Shown here one piece after another: positions 1 to 8,387 of a stretch of DNA of 64,000 nucleotides. The notes beneath the pieces are model-generated. The model was given only the letters and a program-made list of their open reading frames with translations, was not told where the DNA came from and ran no database searches. Origin of the DNA: Streptomyces sp. 71268. GTDB lineage: Bacteria > Actinomycetota > Actinomycetes > Streptomycetales > Streptomycetaceae. The stretch is taken from positions 1,948,501-2,012,500 of the forward strand of contig NZ_CP114200.1 of the NCBI RefSeq assembly GCF_029392895.1. The letters run 5' to 3'. Within the stretch, counting starts at the first letter, position 1, and every line of letters starts with the position of its first letter. The position numbers and the translations under genes were made by a program.

Positions 1-1
1 G

Positions 2-2935
2 CCCGGCCTCGGTCATCCGCGCCACGGCGGGGCACGGCACCCGGTGCACGGTCACCGCCCGGCCCCGTACCGCGAACCCGGTGACCTCGTCGGGCGGCAC
101 CGGCGTACAGCACCCGGCCAACCGCACCGTCACACCAGGCTGGTCCACGACCACACCGACGCTCCGTCGCCTCCCGGGGGGCGTGCCCGGTGGTGCGTCC
201 GCAGCGGCCCGCGCGGGCGAGGCGACCGTCCGCACCGTGGCGTCGGTGTCTGTGTCGGCGTCGATGTCCGTTTCTGTTTCTGTTTCTGTTTCGGCTGGAG
301 CATCGGCCTCGTCGCGGGCGTCGGCGTCGGCTGCCGGGTCGGCCGTTCCTGCCCCGTGGGGTGCCGTGGCGAACCGTTGCGCCTCGGGCGCGGGCCGCGC
401 GGCGGCGGTCTTACGGTCGTCGCCTCGGGTATCCGGTTGGACGGCGCCGGCCCCGGCCTGTTCGAGCGTTACGGGCGCGTCCGCGAGCGGCTTCGTCGCG
501 TGCAGCGGAGTGCCGCTGAGGGAGGGCGCGGGCGTGACAGGCGTGGCGGTGGGAGTGACTGGGGCACGGGAGGTCGTGGTGTCGGTCGCCGCAGCGTGGC
601 GGCCCGGTGGCCCCTCGGCGCCCGGGACGGAGCGGGAACCGCCCCCCGGGGCGGTGCCGTCGCCGGTGACCGAACCCGGTGACTCCTCGGCGCGCGCGGC
701 GGACGGCGGCACGAGGTCGGTGCCGCGCGCCCGTGCCTCGGCGCTGGCCGGCGCGCCGGAGGCGGTGCCTGGTACGCCGTCGGTGCTGCCGGGCGGCGCA
801 CCGGGAGCTGGCTGGTCGGCCTGCGCGGCGCGGATGGCCGCTACGCGGCCCGGCGCCCCGGGCTCCGCGCCCCGTGCTCCGTGCGCCATGTCGTCGCTGG
901 CGCTCCGCGCTCCGGGCTCCGTGCCCCGCGCCCCGTGCCCCGTGTCGTCGCTGGCGCCCCGTGCCCCGTGCCCCGTTGCCCCGTCTTTCGCCGTAGCGTG
1001 CACCGGAGCGGGCTGGATGTGAGACCGCTGGGCCGCGTCCGTCACGGGGCCGCCGCCCGGCCCGTGGTCCGCCGTGGCCTGCTCCGTGGTCTCGCGACCC
1101 GCTACGGCGGGCTCCCCCGCGCCGGGCACCGTGGCGCGCGGGCGGCGCGCGTTCGCCTGCGCGCTGTCCGCGTCCGAAGCGTCGGATACGGGGCCGGCGG
1201 CGCCGTGGGCGGGGTGAGGGGCGAGGTCGGGCTCGGTCGCCGGGGCCGGCCCCGTCGGCCGGTCCGACGGGGCGGCGTGGGCGGCGAGCCAGTGCGTGAT
1301 GGCGATGCGCGCGGCCGGCGTACGCGCGTGGGCGAGCCATTCCGGCGAGGGTCCGGACGACGCGGCGTCGCGCCCCGTCGCCATGAGGAACTGCACGCTG
1401 TCCCCGTCGTGCAGCATCGTGCTGAGCGTGACGAGCCGGCCATTGACCCGGGCGCCCACACAGGAGTGCCCCACCGCCCCGTACCGGGCGTACACGGCGT
1501 CCACGCAGCTCGCCCCGTCCGGGACGCTGAGGACGGTGCCGTCGGCGGCGAACACGGTGATCTCCCGGTCCTGGGCGAGGTCGTCACGGAGCGAGGACCA
1601 GAAGGCGTCCGTGTCCGACACGGCGCGCTGCCAGTCCAGCAGCCGGGACAGCCAGCCCGGCCGCGTCGGGTCCACCCGCTCGCCGTCCACGCCCTCGCCG
1701 GGACCGCCGGTCACCCCGGCGCCGCCCGCCCCGTCCGCGGCTTGGACCGCGCCTGGTTCCGCGACCTCCGCCCCGTCCGCCGTGGCGGCGTACGGGTTGC
1801 CGAGGGCCACCACCCCCGCCTCGGCGACCTTGTGCATCTGCTGGGTGCGGATGAGCACCTCGATGACCTTGCCGCCCTCGCCCGCGACGGCGGTGTGCAG
1901 CGACTGGTAGAGGTTGAACTTCGGTACGGCGATGAAGTCCTTGAACTCCGAGATGACCGGCGTGAAACACGTGTGCAGTTCGCCCAGGACCGCGTAACAG
2001 TCGGCGTCCTCCCCGACCAGCACCAGCAGCCGCCCCAGGTCCGCCCCGGACAGTTCGCCGCGTTTGCGGCGCACCCGGTACACGGAGACGATGTGCCGCG
2101 GGCGTACGAGCACCTCGGCCGCGATGCCCGCGTCGTTCAGCACCGCGCGGACGGCGCGTGCGGTCTCGGCCAGCGGGTCGGGGCGGGTGGCGTGCTCGGC
2201 GATGAGGTCGCGGGTGCCGGCGTACTCGTCCGGGTGCAGGATCGCGAAGACCAGATCCTCCAGTTCGGTCTTGAGTGCCTGCACCCCGAGCCGTTCGGCG
2301 AGGGGGATCAGCACGTCGCGGGTGACCTTGGCGATGCGGGCCTGCTTCTCCGGGCGCATGACGCCGAGCGTGCGCATGTTGTGCAGCCGGTCGGCGAGCT
2401 TGATCGACATGACGCGCACGTCGTTTCCGGTGGCGACGAGCATCTTGCGAAACGTTTCGGGCTCGGCCGCGGCGCCGTAGTCGACCTTCTCCAGTTTCGT
2501 GACGCCGTCGACGAGGTAGCGGACCTCCTCGCCGAACTCCTCCCGCACCTGATCGAGCGTCACCTCGGTGTCCTCGACCGTGTCGTGTAGGAGCGAGGCG
2601 GTCAAGGTCGTGGTCTCGGCACCGAGTTCGGCCAGGATGAGGGTCACGGCCAAGGGGTGCGTGATATACGGCTCGCCGCTCTTGCGCATCTGCCCACGGT
2701 GCGAGGACTCGGCGAGCTCGTACGCCCGCCGCAGCACGTCCAGGTCGGCCCCGGGGTGGTGGGCACGGTGCGCCTTGGCCACGTGCTCGATGGCGTCCGG
2801 CACCCGGCCGCGCGGTGCCGGCCCCAGCAGGGCCGCGCGACCGAATCTGCGGAGGTTGCGTAGGTCGATGAGCGGGCGGCCACGCCTCCGGCCGAACGAA
2901 CCCTGTTCTGCTGGGTTAGTGGCCTCTGCGCTCAT
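2..2935 (-). CDS. rshA: RelA/SpoT homologue RshA, (p)ppGpp synthetase/hydrolase, 3' end outside window
   Basis: Turns over the alarmone (p)ppGpp in the cytosol. The frame is open for 978 codons from ATG 2935 to the left edge without a stop. Order: HD hydrolase domain (His117-Asp118 in LLHDTVEDT, later LADRLHNMRT), a synthetase domain around residues 260-390 (FKDFIAVPKFNLYQSLHT, EVLIRT), a TGS domain near 455-515, then about 400 residues of Ala/Gly/Pro/Thr-rich linker, and the start of a zinc-finger domain (GCCTPVP, about residue 943). The hydrolase residues look intact. The synthetase domain is diverged: the usual D-x4-R-V stretch reads DLGRLLVLV. The linker contains heptamer repeats encoding GHGARG peptides. 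In S. coelicolor two such proteins exist, RelA and RshA; this neighbourhood (dapF, miaA) fits RshA. Confident of family, less of net activity. Confidence 0.9.
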   Translation of the reverse strand, partial: MSAEATNPAEQGSFGRRRGRPLIDLRNLRRFGRAALLGPAPRGRVPDAIEHVAKAHRAHHPGADLDVLRRAYELAESSHRGQMRKSGEPYITHPLAVTLILAELGAETTTLTASLLHDTVEDTEVTLDQVREEFGEEVRYLVDGVTKLEKVDYGAAAEPETFRKMLVATGNDVRVMSIKLADRLHNMRTLGVMRPEKQARIAKVTRDVLIPLAERLGVQALKTELEDLVFAILHPDEYAGTRDLIAEHATRPDPLAETARAVRAVLNDAGIAAEVLVRPRHIVSVYRVRRKRGELSGADLGRLLVLVGEDADCYAVLGELHTCFTPVISEFKDFIAVPKFNLYQSLHTAVAGEGGKVIEVLIRTQQMHKVAEAGVVALGNPYAATADGAEVAEPGAVQAADGAGGAGVTGGPGEGVDGERVDPTRPGWLSRLLDWQRAVSDTDAFWSSLRDDLAQDREITVFAADGTVLSVPDGASCVDAVYARYGAVGHSCVGARVNGRLVTLSTMLHDGDSVQFLMATGRDAASSGPSPEWLAHARTPAARIAITHWLAAHAAPSDRPTGPAPATEPDLAPHPAHGAAGPVSDASDADSAQANARRPRATVPGAGEPAVAGRETTEQATADHGPGGGPVTDAAQRSHIQPAPVHATAKDGATGHGARGASDDTGHGARGTEPGARSASDDMAHGARGAEPGAPGRVAAIRAAQADQPAPGAPPGSTDGVPGTASGAPASAEARARGTDLVPPSAARAEESPGSVTGDGTAPGGGSRSVPGAEGPPGRHAAATDTTTSRAPVTPTATPVTPAPSLSGTPLHATKPLADAPVTLEQAGAGAVQPDTRGDDRKTAAARPAPEAQRFATAPHGAGTADPAADADARDEADAPAETETETETDIDADTDTDATVRTVASPARAAADAPPGTPPGRRRSVGVVVDQPGVTVRLAGCCTPVPPDEVTGFAVRGRAVTVHRVPCPAVARMTEAG
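840..985. repeat. Degenerate CCCCGTG heptamer tract inside rshA
   Basis: Imperfect runs of CCCCGTG with variants (CTCCGTG, CCCCGCG) lie in the part of rshA that encodes the linker between TGS and zinc-finger domains. In the rshA frame they give GHGARG / HGARGAEPGA peptides with a repeating SDD motif. The frame is kept through the tract. Confidence 0.8.
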
Positions 2936-3201
2936 GGGCACCTCCGGCGGCATCGACCGGCGATGGCAGCGACTGCCGGGGCGATCGGGCCCCAGGCCCC
3001 GAGTGGGCGCCCGTGCCGGTGCTTGATGCTATCGACCCCATCACGCGCCACCGAACCGCTCTCGTCGAGCGTGAACCAGATCACCCATTCGAGCGAGCAG
3101 AATGAGGCGATGTTTCGCCCATGGGTAGCGGCGGGAAGTCTGCGAGGTTGTCCCGACTACGGGGCGACTCGTCCGACACCCCGCCGCTACCGGCCCGGTG
3201 A

Positions 3202-4137
3202 CTAGGCGGCGCCGTCCTCGAGGGCGTCCCGCAGCCACCCGGGCTCCAGGGTCCCCTCGCCCACGATCACGGCGGGCCCCGTCATCTCCACGTTGCCGTC
3301 CGGCAGCTCGGCGATCGTCAGCCGCCCGCCGGGCACGTCCACGGTGTACGTGACAGGGTGGCCGAGCACCGCGGGGTCCAGGCCGTCGCGGCGGGCGGCG
3401 GCCACCATGACGGCGCAGGCACCGGTGCCGCACGACCGGGTCTCCCCCGCGCCCCGCTCGTGCACGCGCATGGCCACGTGGCGCGGGCCGCGCTCCACCA
3501 CGAACTCGACGTTGACGCCGTCCGGGTACACCGAGGCGGGCCGCACGTCCGGCGCGGTGAACAGGTTGCCGGCGTCGGCGAGGTCGCCGACGAACGCGAC
3601 GGCGTGCGGATTGCCCATGTTCACGTTGCGCGCCGGCCAACTCAGCCCGCCCACCGAGACGGTGACCTCCGCGTCCGGCCCGTCCGGCAGCAGGGCCCGC
3701 CCCATCGCCACCGTGATGCCGCCCTCGGCACCCTCCTGACCGCGCGGGTCGGAGGCGGGTGCGGCCTTGGCGATGTGCGCCCGGCGCACGCCCGCGCGGG
3801 TGGCGATGGCCAGGTCCCCCGCGTCGACCAGCCCGGCATGCCGCAGGTAGCGCGCGAAGACCCGCACGCCGTTGCCGCACATCTCGGCGATGCTGCCGTC
3901 CCCGTTGCGGTAGTCCATGAACCACTCGGCGTCGGCGGCCATCGACCGCGCCTCGGGGTGCGCGGCCGACCGTACGACGTGCAGCACCCCGTCGCCCCCG
4001 ATGCCCGCGCGCCGGTCACACAGGCGCGCCACGGCCGCCGCCGACAGCTCCAGCCGGTTGTCCGGGTCGGGGACGATCACGAAGTCGTTCTCGGTCCCGT
4101 GCCCCTTGAGGAACGGAAGCCGCTCTGCGGTACTCAT
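3202..4137 (-). CDS. dapF: Diaminopimelate epimerase DapF
   Basis: Interconverts LL- and meso-diaminopimelate, a cytosolic step towards lysine and the peptidoglycan cross-linking residue. At 311 residues it is slightly longer than the usual 270-290. The two catalytic cysteines are in their family motifs: Cys87 in MCGNGVR and Cys236 in RSCGTGAC. The N-terminal FLKGHGTENDFV is also typical (the family usually has KxHGxGNDFxxxD). Transcribed on the minus strand between the membrane protein at 4.5-5.0 kb and rshA; the 349-bp spacer upstream is filled by heptamer-type repeats. Start ATG 4137 gives the expected N-terminus. Confidence 0.96.
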   Translation of the reverse strand: MSTAERLPFLKGHGTENDFVIVPDPDNRLELSAAAVARLCDRRAGIGGDGVLHVVRSAAHPEARSMAADAEWFMDYRNGDGSIAEMCGNGVRVFARYLRHAGLVDAGDLAIATRAGVRRAHIAKAAPASDPRGQEGAEGGITVAMGRALLPDGPDAEVTVSVGGLSWPARNVNMGNPHAVAFVGDLADAGNLFTAPDVRPASVYPDGVNVEFVVERGPRHVAMRVHERGAGETRSCGTGACAVMVAAARRDGLDPAVLGHPVTYTVDVPGGRLTIAELPDGNVEMTGPAVIVGEGTLEPGWLRDALEDGAA

Positions 4138-4486
4138 CCTTCGATCCTACGGCGCCGCCGACGACGGCGCCGGCGACGCGGATGTCCCGGCGAAGCACGG
4201 AGCGGCCACGTAGCGAGCGCGCGGGGCGGCGCCCCGTACCCGGGCACGAGGCGCGGAGCCCGGGGCACGGGGCGCGGAGCACGGAGCGGCGATCTCGCGG
4301 CGGCACGGGGCACGGAGCGCGGAGCGGCGGTGCGCGCGGGGACGGGGAGCGGGGTACGGGGCACGGGGCAGCGGGGCCCCACCCGGCGGCCAAGGGGCAC
4401 GGAGCGGGGGGCGCTCTCGGACCTCACGGTCCTGCGGCGTGGGTCGTACGGGAGGGGAGCGCGGGAGCGAACCGGTGGGGCGGCGG
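4138..4486. repeat. Intergenic spacer of degenerate heptamer repeat (CACGGGG/CACGGAG)
   Basis: No gene is visible. From about 4216 to 4440 the spacer is dominated by imperfect copies of CACGGGG, CACGGAG and CGCGGAG. Read on the minus strand, which is the direction of transcription of both flanking genes, this is CCCCGTG/CTCCGTG. The long ORFs that cross it in several frames are products of the repeat and are not believed. Confidence 0.75.
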
Positions 4487-4957
4487 CTAGCGAAGGCGGG
4501 CGACGCGCCAGATGGCCAGCGCGGCGAGGAGGGCGACGATGGCGACGTAGGCGATCACATAGCGCCAGTCGGCCTTGCGGCCCGAGCCACGGGGCGGCAG
4601 GCCGGGCCAGGTGTAGCCGACGCGGCGGGCGGCCATCAGGCCCCAGCCGGCCGCGCAGCAGCTCAGCAGCAGGCCGAGCATGGAGACCACCGCGCCGCCG
4701 TCACCGAACTCGAAGGCGAGCGGGAAGGCGAACATCAGCGAACCGAGGGTGGCGAGCCCGACGATGGGCGCGATCTGCCAGACCCTCAGCCGGCGCGGCG
4801 GGCGCAGGTCGCGGAAGGACTCCGGTTCGCCCAGCGGTGCGTCGTCGCCCTGTGCGTCCGGTCCGTCCGGGGTCAGCGCCTCGGACTCCTCCGACGCGAG
4901 CGGCTCCGCTTCGTCGCGCGGCGGCGTCTCCGCTGTGTCCCGAGGGCTGGCCTCCAT
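4487..4957 (-). CDS. Small membrane protein of unknown function
   Basis: I do not recognise a function. The 156-residue product has an acidic, Pro/Glu/Asp-rich N-terminal half (about residues 1-50), followed by three hydrophobic segments: IAPIVGLATLGSLMFAFPL, AVVSMLGLLLSCCAAGWGL and YVIAYVAIVALLAALAIW. The C-terminus is short and basic. ATG 4957 is chosen because GGGGAGGG lies about nine bases upstream of it; an in-frame ATG at 4978 has no ribosome site. It sits between miaA and dapF, all on the minus strand, a position where Streptomyces genomes usually carry such a gene. Probably three-pass inner-membrane with a cytosolic acidic tail (inference). Confidence 0.75.
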   Translation of the reverse strand: MEASPRDTAETPPRDEAEPLASEESEALTPDGPDAQGDDAPLGEPESFRDLRPPRRLRVWQIAPIVGLATLGSLMFAFPLAFEFGDGGAVVSMLGLLLSCCAAGWGLMAARRVGYTWPGLPPRGSGRKADWRYVIAYVAIVALLAALAIWRVARLR

Positions 4958-5065
4958 CGCCGTACGCCCTCCCCACATTCGACATCACGGCACGATCGAA
5001 GCTCGATGATGGCACGATCACGGCGGCCTCCAGGACGCACGGAGCGTCCCGATGCCATCACGTGA

Positions 5066-6016
5066 TCAGGCTGTGACCGCTCGTTCGACCAACGTCAGCG
5101 CGTGCGCCTGGAGTTCCCCGCTGTCAGCGGCGGCGCCGCTGAGCCAGTGAACTCGCCCATCTCGTCGAAACCACGAATCCTGCCGGCGCGCGAAGCGCTT
5201 GGTGGCTCGTACGGTCTCGATACGTGCTTCCGCTTCGTCGCACTCCCCCGCCAGCACCGCGAGCACCTGCTGGTAGCCCAGGGCGCGGGAGGCCGTGCGC
5301 CCCTCGCGTAGCCCCGTGCGCTCCAGTCGCTCCACCTCGTCCACCAGGCCGGCCTCCCACATCCGGTCCACCCGACGGGCGATCCGCTCGTCCAGCTCCG
5401 GGCGGGCGACGTCCACGCCGATCTGCACCGTGTCGTAGACGGCGCTGTGGGCCGAGTCCGCCTCGGGCAGGTTGGCGGTGAAGGGGCGGCCGGTGATCTC
5501 GATGACCTCAAGGGCGCGGACGATGCGGCGGCCGTTGCTCGGGAGGATGGCCTCGGCGGCGCGGGGGTCGGCCACGGCGAGCCGGGCGTGCAGCGGCCCG
5601 CTGCCCCGCTCCAGCAGCTCCGCCTCCAGGCGGGCGCGGACGGCGGGGTCGGTGCCGGGGAACTCCAGGGCGTCGATCGCGCCCCGTACGTAGAGCCCGG
5701 AGCCCCCGACGAGCACCGGCGTACGCCCCTCGGCGAGCAGTCGGTCGATCTCCGCGCGGGCCAGCCGCTGGTACTCGGCGACGCTGGCCGTCTCGGTGAC
5801 GTCCCAGACGTCCAGCAGGCGGTGCGGCACGCCCTGCCGCTCGGCCACGGGCAGCTTAGCGGTGCCGATGTCCATGCCACGGTAGAGCTGCATGGAGTCG
5901 GCGTTGATGACCTCGCCGCCGAGGTGCCGGGCCAGGGCGACCCCGAGATCGGACTTGCCCGCCGCGGTGGGGCCGACGATGGCGATGACCCGCGGAGCGG
6001 GGACTGCGCTGTTCAC
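5066..6016 (-). CDS. miaA: tRNA dimethylallyltransferase MiaA
   Basis: Transfers a dimethylallyl group from DMAPP to the N6 of A37 in tRNAs that read codons starting with U. The product is then methylthiolated by MiaB, whose gene is 2.4 kb away. Seen: P-loop GPTAAGKS near the N-terminus, NADSMQLYRGMDIGTAKL (the DSxQ substrate/tRNA contact), SNGRRIVRALEV and the C-terminal RATKRFARRQDSWFRRD. GTG 6016 starts the protein just before the nucleotide-binding strand (VNSAVPAPRVIAIVG) and gives 316 residues, the usual length. The reading frame is open a further 54 codons upstream, but that part looks non-coding. Confidence 0.95.
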   Translation of the reverse strand: MNSAVPAPRVIAIVGPTAAGKSDLGVALARHLGGEVINADSMQLYRGMDIGTAKLPVAERQGVPHRLLDVWDVTETASVAEYQRLARAEIDRLLAEGRTPVLVGGSGLYVRGAIDALEFPGTDPAVRARLEAELLERGSGPLHARLAVADPRAAEAILPSNGRRIVRALEVIEITGRPFTANLPEADSAHSAVYDTVQIGVDVARPELDERIARRVDRMWEAGLVDEVERLERTGLREGRTASRALGYQQVLAVLAGECDEAEARIETVRATKRFARRQDSWFRRDGRVHWLSGAAADSGELQAHALTLVERAVTA

Positions 6017-6199
6017 CGGGCCAGTCTCGCAAATCCGCGGGCCACTCCTCGAACGAGCGACGTGACAGGGGGTCGCGGTGGTCGTTGCCCGTTGCGAGGT
6101 TTCGGCACACCGCCGAGCGAGCCGAGTCGCGGCAGCGGCGCGGGACAACATCCCGCGCCGTCCGGGCTGCCACGGCACGGGTTAATCTATGGAGTGATT

Positions 6200-6481
6200 A
6201 TGGGCGTTTTTTCAAGGTTTCGCCGTTCGTCGCGTTCGGTTGACGCAGCCCCCGCGGAAACTGCGCGGAGCGATGAGGGCGGTAGCCTGACCGGGGAATC
6301 AGCCGCGGAATCCCCGGCTCCGGAGGAGGTTGACGCCCCGCCGGTGGCCTCGTCGGCGGCTGCCTCCACCGTCGATGACGCCGAACAGGGCGGCACGGCG
6401 GCGGGCGGCGCCTCGATTCCCAAGCAACAGTCCGCCGCGCGGGCTGCGGACAGCGAGGCCGGGGAAGACGCCCGACAGTAG
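6200..6481 (+). CDS. Small acidic, low-complexity protein of unknown function
   Basis: A 93-residue product starting MGVFSRFRRSSRS, followed by an Ala/Ser/Glu/Pro-rich acidic region. ATG 6200 has GGAG five bases upstream. The first dozen residues are basic and amphipathic; the rest looks disordered. I do not recognise a fold. Related short proteins next to miaA/miaB occur in other Streptomyces genomes and are sometimes labelled gliding-motility proteins, a label I would not rely on. The next gene starts 24 bp downstream on the same strand, so the two probably form one transcript ending at the hairpin at 6760-6792. Confidence 0.65.
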   Translation: MGVFSRFRRSSRSVDAAPAETARSDEGGSLTGESAAESPAPEEVDAPPVASSAAASTVDDAEQGGTAAGGASIPKQQSAARAADSEAGEDARQ

Positions 6482-6505
6482 TCCTCCGACGAGGGAAGGT
6501 GGCCC

Positions 6506-6745
6506 ATGGGCCTGCTGGACAATCTCAAGGCGAAGGCCGGTCAGCTCAAGGGCAAGGCCGGGGACCTCGCGAATCAGCACGGCGACAAGATCGAGCGCGG
6601 TCTGGACAAGGCCGCCAAGACGGTCGACGAGAAGACCAAGGGCAAGTACAGCGACAAGATCGACACCGGCACGGGCAAGGCCAAGGGCGCCCTCGACCGC
6701 CTCGCGCAGAAGGACGACGAGGGCAAGGGGCCGCAGGGCCGCTGA
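6506..6745 (+). CDS. MT0933-type antitoxin-like small protein
   Basis: 79 residues, almost all charged or Gly/Ala, starting MGLLDNLKAKAGQLKGKAGD, with regular Lys/Asp/Gly spacing that suggests one or two long amphipathic helices. This matches the pattern of the small actinobacterial family annotated as MT0933-like antitoxins, also resembling CsbD-type stress proteins. A good ribosome site (GAGGGAAGG) precedes ATG 6506. No toxin gene is visible on either side, so the antitoxin label is a family name and not a demonstrated role here. A strong hairpin follows at 6760-6792. Confidence 0.7.
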   Translation: MGLLDNLKAKAGQLKGKAGDLANQHGDKIERGLDKAAKTVDEKTKGKYSDKIDTGTGKAKGALDRLAQKDDEGKGPQGR

Positions 6746-6759
6746 CGCCTGACCGTTCC

Positions 6760-6792
6760 CCACGGCCGCGGAGCCTGGCTCCGCGGCCGTGG
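6760..6792 (+). terminator. Intrinsic hairpin after the antitoxin-like gene
   Basis: A 16-bp perfect inverted repeat with left arm CCACGGCCGCGGAGCC (6760-6775) and right arm 6777-6792, practically loopless. No U-run follows, as is common in Streptomyces terminators. Confidence 0.8.
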
Positions 6793-6880
6793 TCGTGTCG
6801 GCGACGGCCGGTTCGGCGCGTGGCACTCCGCGCGGACCTCGCCCCGTGCCCCGTGTCTCCGCACGGAGGCCGCCCCGTGG

Positions 6881-6922
6881 CCCCGTGCCCCGTGCCCCGT
6901 GCCCCGTGCCCCGTGCCCCGTG
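6881..6922. repeat. Six perfect tandem copies of CCCCGTG
   Basis: Six uninterrupted heptamers between two convergent genes, with further imperfect copies from 6841. The minus strand is G-rich (GGGG separated by CAC), which fits a G-quadruplex. Confidence 0.9.
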
Positions 6923-6965
6923 CCCCCGGGCAGGATCGGGCGTCGTCTCGCGCCCCGTGTGTCCG

Positions 6966-7808
6966 CTACGACCAGGTGGCGACGAAGTAGCCCACGCCGT
7001 ACGGGGCCTCGTCGTACAGCAGCGCGCCGCGCAGGCCCGCTCCGTCGCCCGCGCCGGCGAGCACCTGCCAGCAGGCTCGGCCCGACATCAGCAGGTCCTG
7101 GGCCAGGTGGGGGTCGAGTTCCGACAGGGCCGTGGTGTCGGCCGTACCCAGGGCGCGCGCCACCTCCGCGTCACACGCGGCGGCCCGCTCGTCGAGGTAG
7201 CCGGGCGCCTTGAGCGTGCGGCGCGCGCTGCCGTCGCCGGAGATCAGGAGGGCCACCCGGTCGGCGGACCGCGCCAGCTCGCGCCCCAGTGCGGTGCAGC
7301 GGTCGACGGCGAGCGTCTCGGCGAGGCCGAGGCCCTCGACGGGCGCCGCGCTCCAACGGGCGCGTTCCAGCAGCCACGCCGCGATCGCCAACGAGGACGG
7401 CAGTTCACGCTCCGCCCAGCCCGCCCCGTACTCCGGGTCCGCCCCGTACTCCGGGTTCGCCCCGTGCTCCGCGTCGTCCGCCTCGGCGCTCCGTGCCCCG
7501 TGCCCCGTAACGCCCTGCCCCGTAGCCCCGTGCCCCGTAGCGCCGTCCGCTCCCGGTCGCGCGCCGAGCCGCACCGTCACGTCCACGCCGTACCCGCGGA
7601 ACGAGCCGGCGCTGCCGCTCGGGTAGGTGCCATCGGCGTCAGGGGCGGCCGGACCGAGGACGATGAGGCGGTCGGGGCGGGCCGCGGCCAGCACGCTGAT
7701 CGCGTCCGAGCAGGCGTCCCGCAGCGGCGCCAGTTCGGGTGCGGCTCCAGCGGCGATCTCGGGCACGAGCAGGGGCGGGCACGGGCACACGGCGGCAGCG
7801 ACAAGCAT
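6966..7808 (-). CDS. Class III extradiol dioxygenase-like protein
   Basis: 280 residues. The N-terminus (MLVAAAVCPCPPLLVPEIA), ARPDRLIVLGP, the later DRVALLISGDGS and the C-terminal ALLYDEAPYGVGYFVATW follow the fold of the LigB-like extradiol dioxygenase subunit B superfamily. Members of this actinobacterial group are usually uncharacterised. Residues about 88-125 are a Gly/His/Ala/Thr-rich insert (GATGHGATGQGVTGHGAR) encoded by the heptamer repeat, in a place where a surface loop is expected. Start ATG 7808. The next upstream gene on the same strand ends 17 bp away, so they are probably co-transcribed from the miaB side. Confidence 0.75.
   Translation of the reverse strand: MLVAAAVCPCPPLLVPEIAAGAAPELAPLRDACSDAISVLAAARPDRLIVLGPAAPDADGTYPSGSAGSFRGYGVDVTVRLGARPGADGATGHGATGQGVTGHGARSAEADDAEHGANPEYGADPEYGAGWAERELPSSLAIAAWLLERARWSAAPVEGLGLAETLAVDRCTALGRELARSADRVALLISGDGSARRTLKAPGYLDERAAACDAEVARALGTADTTALSELDPHLAQDLLMSGRACWQVLAGAGDGAGLRGALLYDEAPYGVGYFVATWS
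7436..7545. repeat. Heptamer-derived tract inside the dioxygenase-like gene
   Basis: Imperfect copies of CCCCGTA/CCCCGTG and CCGTACTCCGGGTTC-type units lie inside the coding frame and encode the GHGATG / PEYGA repeats. The frame stays open on both sides. Confidence 0.75.
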
Positions 7809-7824
7809 GATCGGCAGCCTAACG

Positions 7825-8109
7825 TCAGGCTCCGTCGCTCGAATCCCAGACCAGTTCGCAGACGCGGAATCGGCACGGGTACAGCCTGTTGTTCCAGGAG
7901 CCCTCGATGACGAGCAGCCAACCGTCGTCGGTGCGGTAGAGCCGCCTGCCACGCGGGCTCCGTGGGTGTGTCGGCTGGTATGTCTCCACGTGCTGGGCCA
8001 GCAGCGTGAGTGCCTCCTCGCGCGTGCCGTCAACTTCGGCCAGTACCTCGATCGTGTCGATGTCGTTCTGGCCCATGGGTGGCTCGACGAGCAGTCCCCA
8101 CCGTGGCAT
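7825..8109 (-). CDS. Small conserved hypothetical protein
   Basis: 94 residues, function unknown. The sequence MPRWGLLVEPPMGQND followed by IEVLAEVDGTREEALTLLAQHVETY and RLYRTDDGWLLVIEG looks like a compact alpha/beta domain with alternating strands and one helix. ATG 8109 has GGGGAGAG just upstream. It lies between miaB and the dioxygenase-like gene on the same strand, 17 bp before the latter. Base composition and codon use resemble the neighbours. Such short proteins occur next to miaB in other Streptomyces (from memory). Confidence 0.7.
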   Translation of the reverse strand: MPRWGLLVEPPMGQNDIDTIEVLAEVDGTREEALTLLAQHVETYQPTHPRSPRGRRLYRTDDGWLLVIEGSWNNRLYPCRFRVCELVWDSSDGA

Positions 8110-8387
8110 AGCGCTCTCCCCCCGCCTCGTCTCAGGCCGCGTGCGCGTGCGCCACCGGAACGGGTCCGGCCGGCGCGGCCCACCCTCGTTCGCCCGGCAC
8201 GTTCGTCCGCACGGCGAGTTCGGCGCGGCCCGGTGCGGCTCCACCGTCGGGAACGCGCGGCGCACGCGTCCCGGCGCCTCGGCGTACGCACCGTACGGCG
8301 CACGACTGCTCACACGTCGCGCCGGCCACACACGGTTCCCGCTCGGGCCCGAGCCGCCGTCGGCGGTTGCCGGCCGGCGGTGCCCGG

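Noticed and set aside
3358..5076. 572-residue plus-strand frame over dapF and the repeat spacer
   Set aside because: Antisense shadow of dapF joined to repeat sequence; no domain.
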